Below the pieces are notes generated by a model. The model worked only from the letters and a program-made list of their open reading frames with translations. It did no database searches and had not been told where the DNA came from. 30,955 nt of DNA, from NCBI GenBank assembly GCA_964580105.1, contig CAZOJJ010000036.1, positions 1-30,955 of the forward strand, written 5' to 3'. Positions 16,017 to 23,562 of the stretch are shown here, piece after piece (position 1 is the stretch's first letter; the number at the start of each line of letters is the position of its first letter). Origin of the DNA: CAZOJJ01 sp964580105. GTDB lineage: Bacteria > Bacteroidota > Rhodothermia > Rhodothermales > Rubricoccaceae. The position numbers and the translations under genes were made by a program.

Positions 16017-16553
16017 ATGTTCTACGACGACTGGCTCCCGGTGCGGGAGCGACCCAGCCTCTGGAAAGGCGCCCTGGCGGGAATGGCCGGCGGCGCCGTC
16101 GCCTCCTGGGTGATGACGCAGTTCCAGGCCGCCGTACCGCCGGAGGCCTTCGCCAGGCTCCTCGGGGAATCTGACGATTCGGGCGGCGGCGGCGATGCCG
16201 AGCCCGCCACGGTCCGGGCGGCCGAGGCGATCTCGGAGGGCGTGTTGGGCCACGAGCTGACGAGGAGGGAGAAGCAGGTGGCCGGGCCGGCCGTGCACTA
16301 CGCCTTCGGTACGGCGGCCGGGACGGCCTACGGCGCCACCGCCGAGCTGTGGCCCGAGGCGGCGACGGGCGCCGGCCTTCCCTTCGGCACCGTCTTCTGG
16401 ATCGCGGCCGACGAGATCGCCGTTCCGGCCCTCGGTCTCTCCGATCCGCCGACCGAGCACCCGCCGTCGGTGCACCTCTACGCGCTCGCCTCGCACCTCG
16501 TCTACGGGTTGGTGGCGGACGTCGTCCGGCGCGGTGTCCGCCGTGTGCTCTAA
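16017..16553 (+). CDS. YagU/DUF1440-like inner membrane protein
   Basis: A 178-residue protein with a glycine-rich hydrophobic segment near the N-terminus (GALAGMAGGAVASWVM). The second half is family-typical: HYAFGTAAGTAYGATAE, FGTVFWIAADEIAVPALGL and HLVYGLVADVVRR. These match my recollection of DUF1440/YagU-type membrane proteins, whose function is poorly defined and may relate to acid or stress resistance. It follows the SDR gene by 85 bp on the same strand. Its TAA overlaps the TAG of the convergent GH3 gene by four bases, leaving no room for a terminator. Confidence 0.7.
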   Translation: MFYDDWLPVRERPSLWKGALAGMAGGAVASWVMTQFQAAVPPEAFARLLGESDDSGGGGDAEPATVRAAEAISEGVLGHELTRREKQVAGPAVHYAFGTAAGTAYGATAELWPEAATGAGLPFGTVFWIAADEIAVPALGLSDPPTEHPPSVHLYALASHLVYGLVADVVRRGVRRVL

Positions 16554-18199
16554 CTACCGAGGTAGGCGCCTTCGAACGCGTCGGCCCAGCCGTCGGCGCG
16601 GTCGAGGCAGGCGGGCTTGACGTCGCCCACGCGGCGGCCGAGGCGGGCCTGGTGCGCCTGGTAGGCGGCGGGGGCGTCGCCCCGGATGCGGAAGACGCCG
16701 AGCGGGCCGAGCTGCCCGAGGTCCCGCGCGTAGGCATAGTGGACGTTATCCCGGAGTCGGGCTTCGATGGCCTCGGCGATGGCGGTGAGGTGGGCCGCCT
16801 CGGCGTCGCTCCGGACGAACAGCGTGTACGCCTCCCGCCGCGCGTCGAAGGCGACGAGGGCGAAGGCGAGGTCGTACCCGTCGAGCGCGGCGCGGACGTG
16901 GCGCTCGTCCAGCTTCTCGCCCACGCGGTCGCTCACCCACGACGCCTTTCCGAGGAACCGCAGGCGCGGGGCCTCTCGCTCGAACCCGACGACCTCGACG
17001 AGGTCGCGGAGGCGGTAGCGGTAGAGCCCGCCGCTCGTCGTCAGGACGACCTCGTAGACCTGCCCGGCCTCCAGCTCGTGCGCCCAGCGCACCGCGCCGT
17101 CCTCGCCCAGGAACTCGAAGACGTGGGAGCGGACGGCCAGCACGGCGCCCTCGCCTCCGCCGTACGGGATCGAAACGACGCCCTCCGTCGCCAGCAGGCC
17201 CTTCGGCTGAAACGCAGCGTGCGGGAGTTGCGCCGCCAGCGCGTCGGCGTAGCGCGCGGCGTAGGCGTCGGCCCAGGCGCTGACGACGGCGAGGCGCGGC
17301 CAGAGCCGGGCGTGCCGTGCGGCCGGGTCGGCCTCGGCGAGCGCGGCGGCCACCTCGGCGGCGCGGCGGGGATCGGGCGCGAGGCCGCGCGTCAGCCGGG
17401 CGTCGAGGTCGGGCGGAAGGGGCGTGGGCGGGGAGAGCGCGCCGAGCCGGAGGTCGTGCGCCAGCCGGTCGGCCCAGCCGGGGAGGCGGTCGAGGAGGAG
17501 GGTGAGGAACGTCGGGCTCCAGACGGAGACGAGCGCGAGGTCGCGCCGGGCGACGAGCAGCCGGAGCGTCACGTAGCGCCACGCGTCGAGGTCCGAGACG
17601 TGCCGGGCCTCGGGCGGGACGGCGAAGGTGGCGCGGGCCAGCCGTCCCATCGCGCCGAGGTAGGCGCCGTCGTCCTCGAACCCGATGGGGACGCCCGCCT
17701 CGGTGTGCCGCACGGCCCGGGCGACGGGGCTGAGGGCCCAGTAGTGCGGGCCGCGCCCCACGCCCGGGTGGCGTGTGTAGAGGTCGGCCATCCACGGGGC
17801 AATCGCCCGGCGAAGGTCGCGCTGGAGGGCGGCGGTGTAAGGGATGAGCTTCGTCGCCGCCGTCGAGCCGCTGGTGGGTTCGAGGAGGCGGACGGGCTCG
17901 GCCGTGAGCACGCGGCGTTCGCCTGCCGCGATCCGGTCCACGAACGGCGCGAGCGCCCGCCCCGGATTCGACCCCGGGGCGTCGTACTCCACGAGCGGGA
18001 CGCGCCGCCGGAACGCCTCTGCCGTGCGGATCGCGCCGAAGCCGTGTGCCTCGCCGTAGGCCGTTCGGGCGCCCGCGCGGACGATCCGCGCCAGCAACCG
18101 CCGCTGCGAGCCTTCCACGTCACCCAGCGCGCGGCGGAAGGCGCGGGCCTCGGGGAGGCTTGCCGCCGCCCAGACGGCGTGCGTCAGGCGCGGCGTCAC
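16550..18199 (-). CDS. GH3-family acyl-acid amido synthetase
   Basis: A 549-residue protein of the GH3 auxin-responsive superfamily, a branch of the acyl-adenylating enzymes. Plant members adenylate a carboxylic acid and then form an amide with an amino acid. The phosphate-binding motif EPTSGSTAATK is at residues 107-117. The mid-domain GLYRYRLRDLVEVVGF and late LRFLGKASWVSDRVGEKLDE also fit the family. The GTG start at 18199 overlaps the desaturase stop as GTGA, so translation is probably coupled. It is the last gene of a six-gene minus-strand operon. Substrate is unknown; the neighbouring desaturase and acyltransferases suggest a fatty acid (inference). Confidence 0.88.
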   Translation of the reverse strand: MTPRLTHAVWAAASLPEARAFRRALGDVEGSQRRLLARIVRAGARTAYGEAHGFGAIRTAEAFRRRVPLVEYDAPGSNPGRALAPFVDRIAAGERRVLTAEPVRLLEPTSGSTAATKLIPYTAALQRDLRRAIAPWMADLYTRHPGVGRGPHYWALSPVARAVRHTEAGVPIGFEDDGAYLGAMGRLARATFAVPPEARHVSDLDAWRYVTLRLLVARRDLALVSVWSPTFLTLLLDRLPGWADRLAHDLRLGALSPPTPLPPDLDARLTRGLAPDPRRAAEVAAALAEADPAARHARLWPRLAVVSAWADAYAARYADALAAQLPHAAFQPKGLLATEGVVSIPYGGGEGAVLAVRSHVFEFLGEDGAVRWAHELEAGQVYEVVLTTSGGLYRYRLRDLVEVVGFEREAPRLRFLGKASWVSDRVGEKLDERHVRAALDGYDLAFALVAFDARREAYTLFVRSDAEAAHLTAIAEAIEARLRDNVHYAYARDLGQLGPLGVFRIRGDAPAAYQAHQARLGRRVGDVKPACLDRADGWADAFEGAYLGS

Positions 18200-19176
18200 G
18201 CCCGGGTCTTCGCAGGCTCGACGAGGCCGATGGGCGTCTCGTCCAGCGTCAGCGTGGCGCGGAGGAAGCGGGCCAGGAAGCCGAGGTACGACGTGCCCGA
18301 CACGGCGCGCGGCAGGCGGTCCCAGATGGCCCGGTGGAGCGCCGGGAGGTGGTAGCTCGGAACCTCCGGGAAGAGGTGGTGCTCCAGGTGGTAGTTCTCG
18401 TTCAGCAGGAAGAACGCCACGACCGGGTGCGCCTCGATGGAGCGGCTGGCGAGGAACGGGTCGTGCGCGTCGGTGATGCCGTGCTGCGCGAAGCCGCGCA
18501 CCTGCACCATCAGCGACACGAGGACGAGGGGGACGAGCCAGACGGCGGCGAGGACGGCGAACGGGACGAGCGCAAACAGGAGCGCGTAGCCCGTGCCGAG
18601 GAGCGCGTACTCCATCGCGATGGCGCGGCGCTCGGCGGGCGAGCCGTGGCGGACGGCGAGGAACGGGATGGCGAGGAGGTAGAGGTAGCAGCCGACCGTC
18701 AGGCGCACGTAGTGAAGCGCCCACACGACGCCGCGCCGGCCGGTGTAGTTGTGGTAGTCGTCCGGGTCGTCCTCGGTGCCGAGGTGGTCGTGGTGGCGCG
18801 TGTGCATCACGCGGTAGGCCGTGAACGAGATCAGCGCCGGGGCGCCCAGCGCCACGCTCGCCCAGCGGTTGGCGCGTCGGCTCCGGAACAGCACGCCGTG
18901 CATCCCCTCGTGGAGAAGCAGCACGAACGCGTTGACGGCCAGCGCCGCTCCCACCGTCCCGGCGATCCGCAGCGCCCCCATCGCCGCGCCGTCCAGCGCC
19001 AGGCTCCACAGGATCGCGCCGGCGCTCGCCGCGAGGAGGCCGGCGAACGCGGCGAGCTCGCCCAGCCGCTTGCCGAGGTCGAGGCGGCGGAGGCCGGCCA
19101 GCCGTCCGCCGAGGAGGCGGGCGACGGCCGCGCGGGCCTCGCTGTGCGTGATCGGCGTCGGGTCGAGCGTGGACAT
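18196..19176 (-). CDS. Membrane fatty-acid desaturase (type 1)
   Basis: A 326-residue integral membrane di-iron enzyme. Three histidine boxes are intact: HEGMH (89-93), HTRHHDH (125-131) and HLEHH (263-267). Hydrophobic segments around residues 42-88 and 165-225 form the usual transmembrane pairs. It should insert a double bond into, or hydroxylate, an acyl chain using O2. Oxygen dependence fits the FixL-like sensor at the head of the same operon. It lies 72 bp downstream of the acyltransferase-like gene and overlaps GH3 by four bases. Carotenoid-type desaturase/hydroxylase relatives cannot be excluded from sequence alone. Confidence 0.9.
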   Translation of the reverse strand: MSTLDPTPITHSEARAAVARLLGGRLAGLRRLDLGKRLGELAAFAGLLAASAGAILWSLALDGAAMGALRIAGTVGAALAVNAFVLLLHEGMHGVLFRSRRANRWASVALGAPALISFTAYRVMHTRHHDHLGTEDDPDDYHNYTGRRGVVWALHYVRLTVGCYLYLLAIPFLAVRHGSPAERRAIAMEYALLGTGYALLFALVPFAVLAAVWLVPLVLVSLMVQVRGFAQHGITDAHDPFLASRSIEAHPVVAFFLLNENYHLEHHLFPEVPSYHLPALHRAIWDRLPRAVSGTSYLGFLARFLRATLTLDETPIGLVEPAKTRA

Positions 19177-19191
19177 GCGGGTACGAGGGGC

Positions 19192-19224
19192 AGGGTTCGC
19201 GGTTCAGGGTTCGCGGTTCAGGGT
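19192..19224. repeat. 14-bp tandem duplication (AGGGTTCGCGGTTC)
   Basis: Two perfect copies (19192-19205, 19206-19219) plus a five-base start of a third lie in the 72-bp space between the acyltransferase-like and desaturase genes. GAACCCT at 19243-19249 is complementary to part of the unit, so a hairpin is possible. Confidence 0.7.
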
Positions 19225-19248
19225 GCCAGGAGCTCGAATCGTGAACCC

Positions 19249-19938
19249 TCACACGGCATTGCCGACCATGCGGCGGCCGGCGGGCGTGAGGTTGTCCGGG
19301 TGGATGCGCGTCAGGCAGGCGAGCTCGTCGCCCTCGGCCGCGCCGGGGTTGGCCGACACGAAGAAGGCGACGTGCGGATCGCGGAGGTGGCGCGCCGTCG
19401 GCTCGGCCACGCCCTCGCGGAGCGGCGTCGCGTGGCGGAGGCGCACCACGCCCGTCGCGGCGTCGTACTCGTGCGGGAATTTGCGGTGGGCGACGGCGTC
19501 GAGAATGGCTCGTTCGTGCGGCGGCGTGGGGCCGAACGCGTGGGGGTAGAAGGTGGCGAAGAAGGCAGGCAGGAAGCGGTACGTCTTGTAGCCCGACGAG
19601 ATGAGGAACCAGTACGCAGGCGCGTGCTCCTCGGCGGCCCGCCGGAAGACGTGGCGCGACCACACCTGCGCCAGCGCGGGCGTGTTGCGGTACGCCGCGT
19701 CCACGATGGTGTCGCCCGAGAAGTAGGCCACGACGGTCTCGCCGCCCACCCGCTCCTCCATCCGCAGCAGCGTCGAGAACCCCTGGATCGCGCCCGACGC
19801 GTCGCGCAGCAGGATCGCCGACTCCTTCTCGGCGAGGTCGGCCTCGAAGCCCCGGCGCGTGACGCCTTCGAAGTAGCGCGCCAGCAGGGCGTGCATCCGG
19901 GCGCGCTCGGCCCGCGTGAGCGCGGCCACCGGTTGCAC
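19249..19938 (-). CDS. Conserved hypothetical, acyltransferase-like (possible GNAT fold)
   Basis: About 229 residues from the GTG at 19938. The frame is open to an ATG at 20082, but that would overlap the previous gene by 122 bp and add a Pro/Ser-rich tail unlike a protein N-terminus. Visible features are an N-terminal helix (RAERARMHALLARYFEGV), a strand ILLRDASGAIQGFSTLL, FSGDTIVDAAYRNTPALAQ and the striking APAYWFLISSGYKTYRFL. The order, with a central V-shaped strand region and a following pyrophosphate-loop-like stretch, is reminiscent of GNAT-type N-acyltransferases, but I do not recognise a named family. It sits 22 bp after the GNAT gene in the operon. Confidence 0.65.
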   Translation of the reverse strand: MQPVAALTRAERARMHALLARYFEGVTRRGFEADLAEKESAILLRDASGAIQGFSTLLRMEERVGGETVVAYFSGDTIVDAAYRNTPALAQVWSRHVFRRAAEEHAPAYWFLISSGYKTYRFLPAFFATFYPHAFGPTPPHERAILDAVAHRKFPHEYDAATGVVRLRHATPLREGVAEPTARHLRDPHVAFFVSANPGAAEGDELACLTRIHPDNLTPAGRRMVGNAV

Positions 19939-19960
19939 CGCACCGCCGAGGCGGGGCGGC

Positions 19961-21067
19961 TCAGAGCTGGGCGATTTCGACGTACGGACGGCCGGCGAGG
20001 TCGGGGGCGTGCCCATCGGGCCAGGCGACGGTGTAGAGGGTGCTGGCGTAGGCAATATGGGGGAGCCGCCGCGCTTCCACAAGACGCGGGTCGGATTCCG
20101 CGAGGCCGAGGAGCACGAAGGCGTGGCCGCGCCCGGCGGCGCGCCGGAGGAGCGCGCGGAGGAGGAGGGGCAGCACGCCGTCGTGCGCCGTCGTCAGGAA
20201 CGCCGCGAAGGCGGCGCGCAGCGGCTGCCCCGGCCTCGGGAGCGGTGCGGCCCCGGCCAGCCGCGCGCCGAAGCCGACGAGCGGATACGCCCACCGCAGC
20301 GCGCCGGTGTAGCCCTGCACGACCGTCTGCTTGAAGGCGGACTGGTCCCACAGCGCCGCCACGCCCACGAGAGACCCGCCCTCCCGAACCAGCACGAAGT
20401 CCCCGGCGGCGAGGCCCCGCAGGAGCGGCGTGCCGAGGTCGGCCTCTTCGATCACCGGGAAGAAAGAGGCGCGTCGCCCGTATTCGCGGAGAAAGGCGGC
20501 GACCGCGGGCCACGTCGCAGCCGAGCCGGGCTCGACGGTGAAGGGGGAGGAGGGCAGGCGCATGCCGCGCCGGACGACCAGCGCCAGGGTGGTCACCTCG
20601 GCGACGGGGCGGAAGGCGGGGACGGCGTTGCGCGGCTTGTCCGCCAGAATCCCGCGTGCCTCGCGGTTGCCTGCCGTGATCGCCGCGAGGTAGAAGGGCA
20701 CCGGGTCGGCCTCGTGGAGCGCGCGGAGGGCGCGGAAGCCGTTGACCGTGAGGTGCCGCCCCCGGAAGGCGGGGTCCACGCGCAGCCCGCTCAGGTAGCC
20801 GACGCGCTGCGCCGCGCCGTCCACGAGCACCCGCCGGGTGGCCCGGACGGCGACGGCCACGAGGCGGCCCGCCTCGGTCTCCGCGACGAGCGTCTCCGCG
20901 GTATCCCCGAGAGGGCCGTTGCCGAGGAAGAAGTCGGGCTCGCGCTCGTAGGTGACGGCCACGCGGCCCGGCATGGGCGTGGTGCGCAGCAGGCGGCGGA
21001 GGGCGGGGTCGTCCTCCGCCGTGGCGAGGCGGTATCGGAAGACGGCGGACAGCGCCGCCTGCCTCAG
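19961..21067 (-). CDS. GNAT-family N-acyltransferase, likely CTG start
   Basis: A GNAT acyltransferase: the acetyl-CoA/acyl-CoA motif A region is YLSGLRVDPAFRGRHLTVNGF. A second domain follows (from ~residue 180), so it may have a two-domain GNAT layout. The first ATG (20974) gives 337 residues beginning MPGRVAVTYEREPDFFLG. Upstream, in frame, lies a convincing GNAT N-terminus (FRYRLATAEDDPALRRLLRTT) with no ATG, GTG or TTG. The only suitable codon is CTG at 21067-21065, which overlaps the response-regulator stop as CTGA, giving 368 residues. That start is proposed here and is uncertain. The substrate is unknown; the family transfers acyl groups from CoA or ACP to amines. Confidence 0.75.
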   Translation of the reverse strand: MRQAALSAVFRYRLATAEDDPALRRLLRTTPMPGRVAVTYEREPDFFLGNGPLGDTAETLVAETEAGRLVAVAVRATRRVLVDGAAQRVGYLSGLRVDPAFRGRHLTVNGFRALRALHEADPVPFYLAAITAGNREARGILADKPRNAVPAFRPVAEVTTLALVVRRGMRLPSSPFTVEPGSAATWPAVAAFLREYGRRASFFPVIEEADLGTPLLRGLAAGDFVLVREGGSLVGVAALWDQSAFKQTVVQGYTGALRWAYPLVGFGARLAGAAPLPRPGQPLRAAFAAFLTTAHDGVLPLLLRALLRRAAGRGHAFVLLGLAESDPRLVEARRLPHIAYASTLYTVAWPDGHAPDLAGRPYVEIAQL

Positions 21068-21717
21068 CCCGCGCCTTCGCCCTCGACCCAGCGGACGGCG
21101 TGCTGCATCAGCTCCGTGCCGCTGTCGAGGTTCAGCTTCGTCTTGATCCGCGCTCGGTAGCTCTCGACGGTCTTCACCGAGAGGTGCAGGCGCTCGGCGA
21201 TTTCGCGCGTGGGCAGGCCCCGCCCCGTCATTTCGAACACCTCCAGCTCCCGGTCGCTCAGCACCTCCAGCGGCGACTCCATCGCGTCCTTTCGGCCGAC
21301 GGCGGCTCCGAAGAGCATCCGGTCCTTGAGCTCCTCGCTCATGTAGATCCCCCCCCGGAGCACGTGGCGGACGGCCTGCACGATCTGGTCGTCGGCCTCC
21401 AGTTTCGAGACGTAGCCCTTGGCCCCGGCCCGCACGGCGCGCTCGGCGTAGAGCGCCTCGTCGTGGCGCGAGACCACGAGCACGCGGACGTCGGGGTCGC
21501 GGGCGACGAGGTGCTTGACGAGTTCGAGCCCGTTCATGCCCGGGAGCGACACGTCCACGATGGCGAGGTCGGGGGCGACGTCGTCGAACACGGCCAGCGC
21601 CTGCTCGGCGTCGTCGGCCTGGCCGACGACCTCGAAGTCGGGCTCGGCCTCGAGCGTCATGGCGAGGCCCTTGCGCATGAGCGGGTGGTCGTCGACCAGG
21701 AAGATGCGGGTCTTCAT
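21064..21717 (-). CDS. NarL/LuxR-family response regulator
   Basis: A 217-residue two-domain regulator. The receiver has acidic Asp9/Asp10, phospho-acceptor Asp55 (AIVDVSLPGMNG) and Lys105. The C-terminal helix-turn-helix is LSDRELEVFEMTGRGLPTREIAERLHLSVKTVESYRARIKTKL, a typical GerE/LuxR DNA-binding domain. Its ATG overlaps the kinase stop as ATGA, so the two are a cognate pair. It probably binds DNA as a phosphorylated dimer, with its own operon and the divergent radical SAM genes as natural candidate targets (inference). Confidence 0.93.
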   Translation of the reverse strand: MKTRIFLVDDHPLMRKGLAMTLEAEPDFEVVGQADDAEQALAVFDDVAPDLAIVDVSLPGMNGLELVKHLVARDPDVRVLVVSRHDEALYAERAVRAGAKGYVSKLEADDQIVQAVRHVLRGGIYMSEELKDRMLFGAAVGRKDAMESPLEVLSDRELEVFEMTGRGLPTREIAERLHLSVKTVESYRARIKTKLNLDSGTELMQHAVRWVEGEGAG

Positions 21718-23303
21718 CGGGCGGCGGGGGGCGGTTCGGAGCGGAGGGGGAGGGTGCAGGTGACGACGGTGCCGCCGTTGGTGCCGGGGCGGATTTCGAG
21801 GGCGCCGCCCATCACGCGGGCGCGGTAGTGCATGATACGGATGCCCATGCCCCGGTTGTCGTCCGGGCGGGCGGGCGCGCTCACCTCGGGCGGGACGGCG
21901 CGCCCGTGGGGCGGCTCTTCGAGGCCGCCGGTGCGGAGCGTCACCGGGAAGCCGGCCCCGTCGTCCTCGATGCGCAGGCGGAGCTGGGTGGCGCCGCGCA
22001 CGAGCGTGAGGCCGACGTGGCGGGCGCGCCCGTGGCGCACCGCGTTCGAGAGCGCCTCCTGGGCGATCCGGAAGAGGTGCGTCGGCACCGGGTCCGGCAG
22101 CGGCGTGGCCGCGCCGCTGCCGACCGCCTCGAAGGCGCAGGTGACGCCGAAGAGGCGCTCGGCGTTGGCCGCGAGGCGTTCGAGCGCCGCCGCGAGGCCG
22201 TTCGCCTCCAGCTCGACGGGCACGAGCCCGCGCGCCAGGCTCCGCGCGTAGGCGTCGGCCTCCTTGATGTGGCGGACGACCTCCTCGGCGTCCGCGGCGA
22301 CGGGCGAGCCCTCGCTGGCGAGGCGGCGGGCCACGCCGCGCGCGATGAGCGCCGTGCCGGTGAGCATCTGGCCGAGGCCGTCGTGGAGGTCCTGCCCGAT
22401 GCGCCGCCGCTCGGCCTCGGCGATGCGGAGCACCTCCTGCTCCAGCTCGCGCCGCTCGGAGATGTCGCGCACGAGGCCGGTGAAGATGCGGCGGCCGTCC
22501 GGCATCACGCTCTCGCTCACGGCGAGGTCCATCGGGAACGTCGAGCCGTCCTTGCGGCGGCCGGTGACCTCGCGGCCGATGCCGATGATGCGCCGCTCGC
22601 CCGTATTCAGGTAGGCCTGGACGTACCCGTCGTGCTCGCTGTGGTACGGCTCGGGCATGAGGATCGAGATGTTCTGCCCGAGCACCTCGTCGGCGCGGTA
22701 GCCGAAGATGCGCTCGGCGGCCGGGTTGAACGACTCGATCACGGCCCGCTCGTCGATGGTGATGACGCCGTCCACGGTGGTCTCGACGACGGCGCGGGCG
22801 CGGGCCTCGCTCTCGTGGAGGGCGTGTGCCGTGCGCGCCTTCTCCTGCGCCCCCGCCAGCACGACGCCGACGGCGCTCAGGAACGCCCGCTCGTCCTCGC
22901 CGAAGTCGCGCGGCGCGCAGGCGTAGGCCCCGAGGAACCCGGCCGGCTCGCCCTCGGCCCCGAGGCGGACACTGAGGCCGGAGACGACGCCGAGGGCGGC
23001 CAGCTTCGGCGGCACATCGGGCCCGAGAGCGACCGGCTCGCTCGCCGCCAGCGCCGCGACGAAGTGCGGGTTCGCCGCGTTGACCTCGTTCAGCGTGCCC
23101 CAGCCCACGCCGGTCAGGAGCCGGAGGTGCCCGTCGGCCCGCGTGAACACGCCGACGAGGTCCACGCCCAGCGCCTCGACGAGGGCCGAAACGGCGTACT
23201 CGGAGAGGGCCAGGGCCGTCTGGCCTTCGAGGGCGCGCACGCCCAGCTCGGCCAGCGTGGCCTGCTGCAGGAGAAGGCGGTGGAGGGCACTGGGCATCAG
23301 CAT
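21714..23303 (-). CDS. GAF-PAS sensor histidine kinase with FixL-like haem-type PAS
   Basis: A 529-residue soluble kinase (no membrane segment). A GAF-like domain spans about residues 30-155. A PAS domain follows (~170-285), then a HisKA_3 dimerisation helix with phospho-acceptor His307 (GQDLHDGLGQ), then HATPase with an N-box (AQEALSNAVRH, Asn420) and G-box DDGAGF (447-452). The PAS sequence is very like FixL: MPEPYHSEHDGYVQAY and RRIIGIGREVTGRRKDGSTFPM. His224 aligns with the proximal haem ligand (His200 of Bradyrhizobium FixL) and Arg244 with Arg220. The position of Arg206 is Ala230. A haem-based O2 or redox sensor is likely. About 30 extra Pro-rich residues lie between G1 and G2 boxes. 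First gene of the operon. Confidence 0.9.
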   Translation of the reverse strand: MLMPSALHRLLLQQATLAELGVRALEGQTALALSEYAVSALVEALGVDLVGVFTRADGHLRLLTGVGWGTLNEVNAANPHFVAALAASEPVALGPDVPPKLAALGVVSGLSVRLGAEGEPAGFLGAYACAPRDFGEDERAFLSAVGVVLAGAQEKARTAHALHESEARARAVVETTVDGVITIDERAVIESFNPAAERIFGYRADEVLGQNISILMPEPYHSEHDGYVQAYLNTGERRIIGIGREVTGRRKDGSTFPMDLAVSESVMPDGRRIFTGLVRDISERRELEQEVLRIAEAERRRIGQDLHDGLGQMLTGTALIARGVARRLASEGSPVAADAEEVVRHIKEADAYARSLARGLVPVELEANGLAAALERLAANAERLFGVTCAFEAVGSGAATPLPDPVPTHLFRIAQEALSNAVRHGRARHVGLTLVRGATQLRLRIEDDGAGFPVTLRTGGLEEPPHGRAVPPEVSAPARPDDNRGMGIRIMHYRARVMGGALEIRPGTNGGTVVTCTLPLRSEPPPAAR

Positions 23304-23334
23304 GCCGGAAATCTACGGGTCTACACGCATTGGA

Positions 23335-23544
23335 GCGCACACGCGGCGCGCACACGCGGCGCGCACACGCCATCGCCCTACATTGCCCGNNNNNNNNNNN
23401 NNNNNNNNNNNNNNNNNNNNNNNNNNNNNNNNNNNNNNNNNNNNNNNNNNNNNNNNNNNNNNNNNNNNNNNNNNNNNNNNNNNNNNNNNGCGCACACGCG
23501 GCGCGCACACGCGGCGCGCACACGCCATCGCCCTACATTGCCCG
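23335..23544. repeat. Duplicated 55-bp block with 13-bp tandem repeats, split by a gap
   Basis: The 55 bases at 23335-23389 are identical to 23490-23544, on either side of 100 N. Each block contains nearly three copies of a 13-bp unit (CACACGCGGCGCG) followed by 19 non-repeat bases including TACATTGC, a possible -7 box for the radical SAM gene. Either the promoter region is truly duplicated or, more likely, two overlapping contig ends were joined without merging. This region is the divergent intergenic space between the kinase and the first radical SAM gene. Confidence 0.85.
23390..23489. other. Assembly gap (100 N)
   Basis: Exactly 100 N between two identical 55-bp flanks. Confidence 0.99.
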
Positions 23545-23562
23545 CATCTCTTCTCGCCTCTC

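Noticed and set aside
23335..23544. CRISPR-like array from repeated 13-bp and 55-bp units
   Set aside because: Repeats are directly adjacent with no unique spacers, and no cas genes are present.
23304..23562. Cobalamin riboswitch upstream of the B12-type radical SAM genes
   Set aside because: No B12-box-like sequence was recognised, and the region is mostly tandem repeat and gap.
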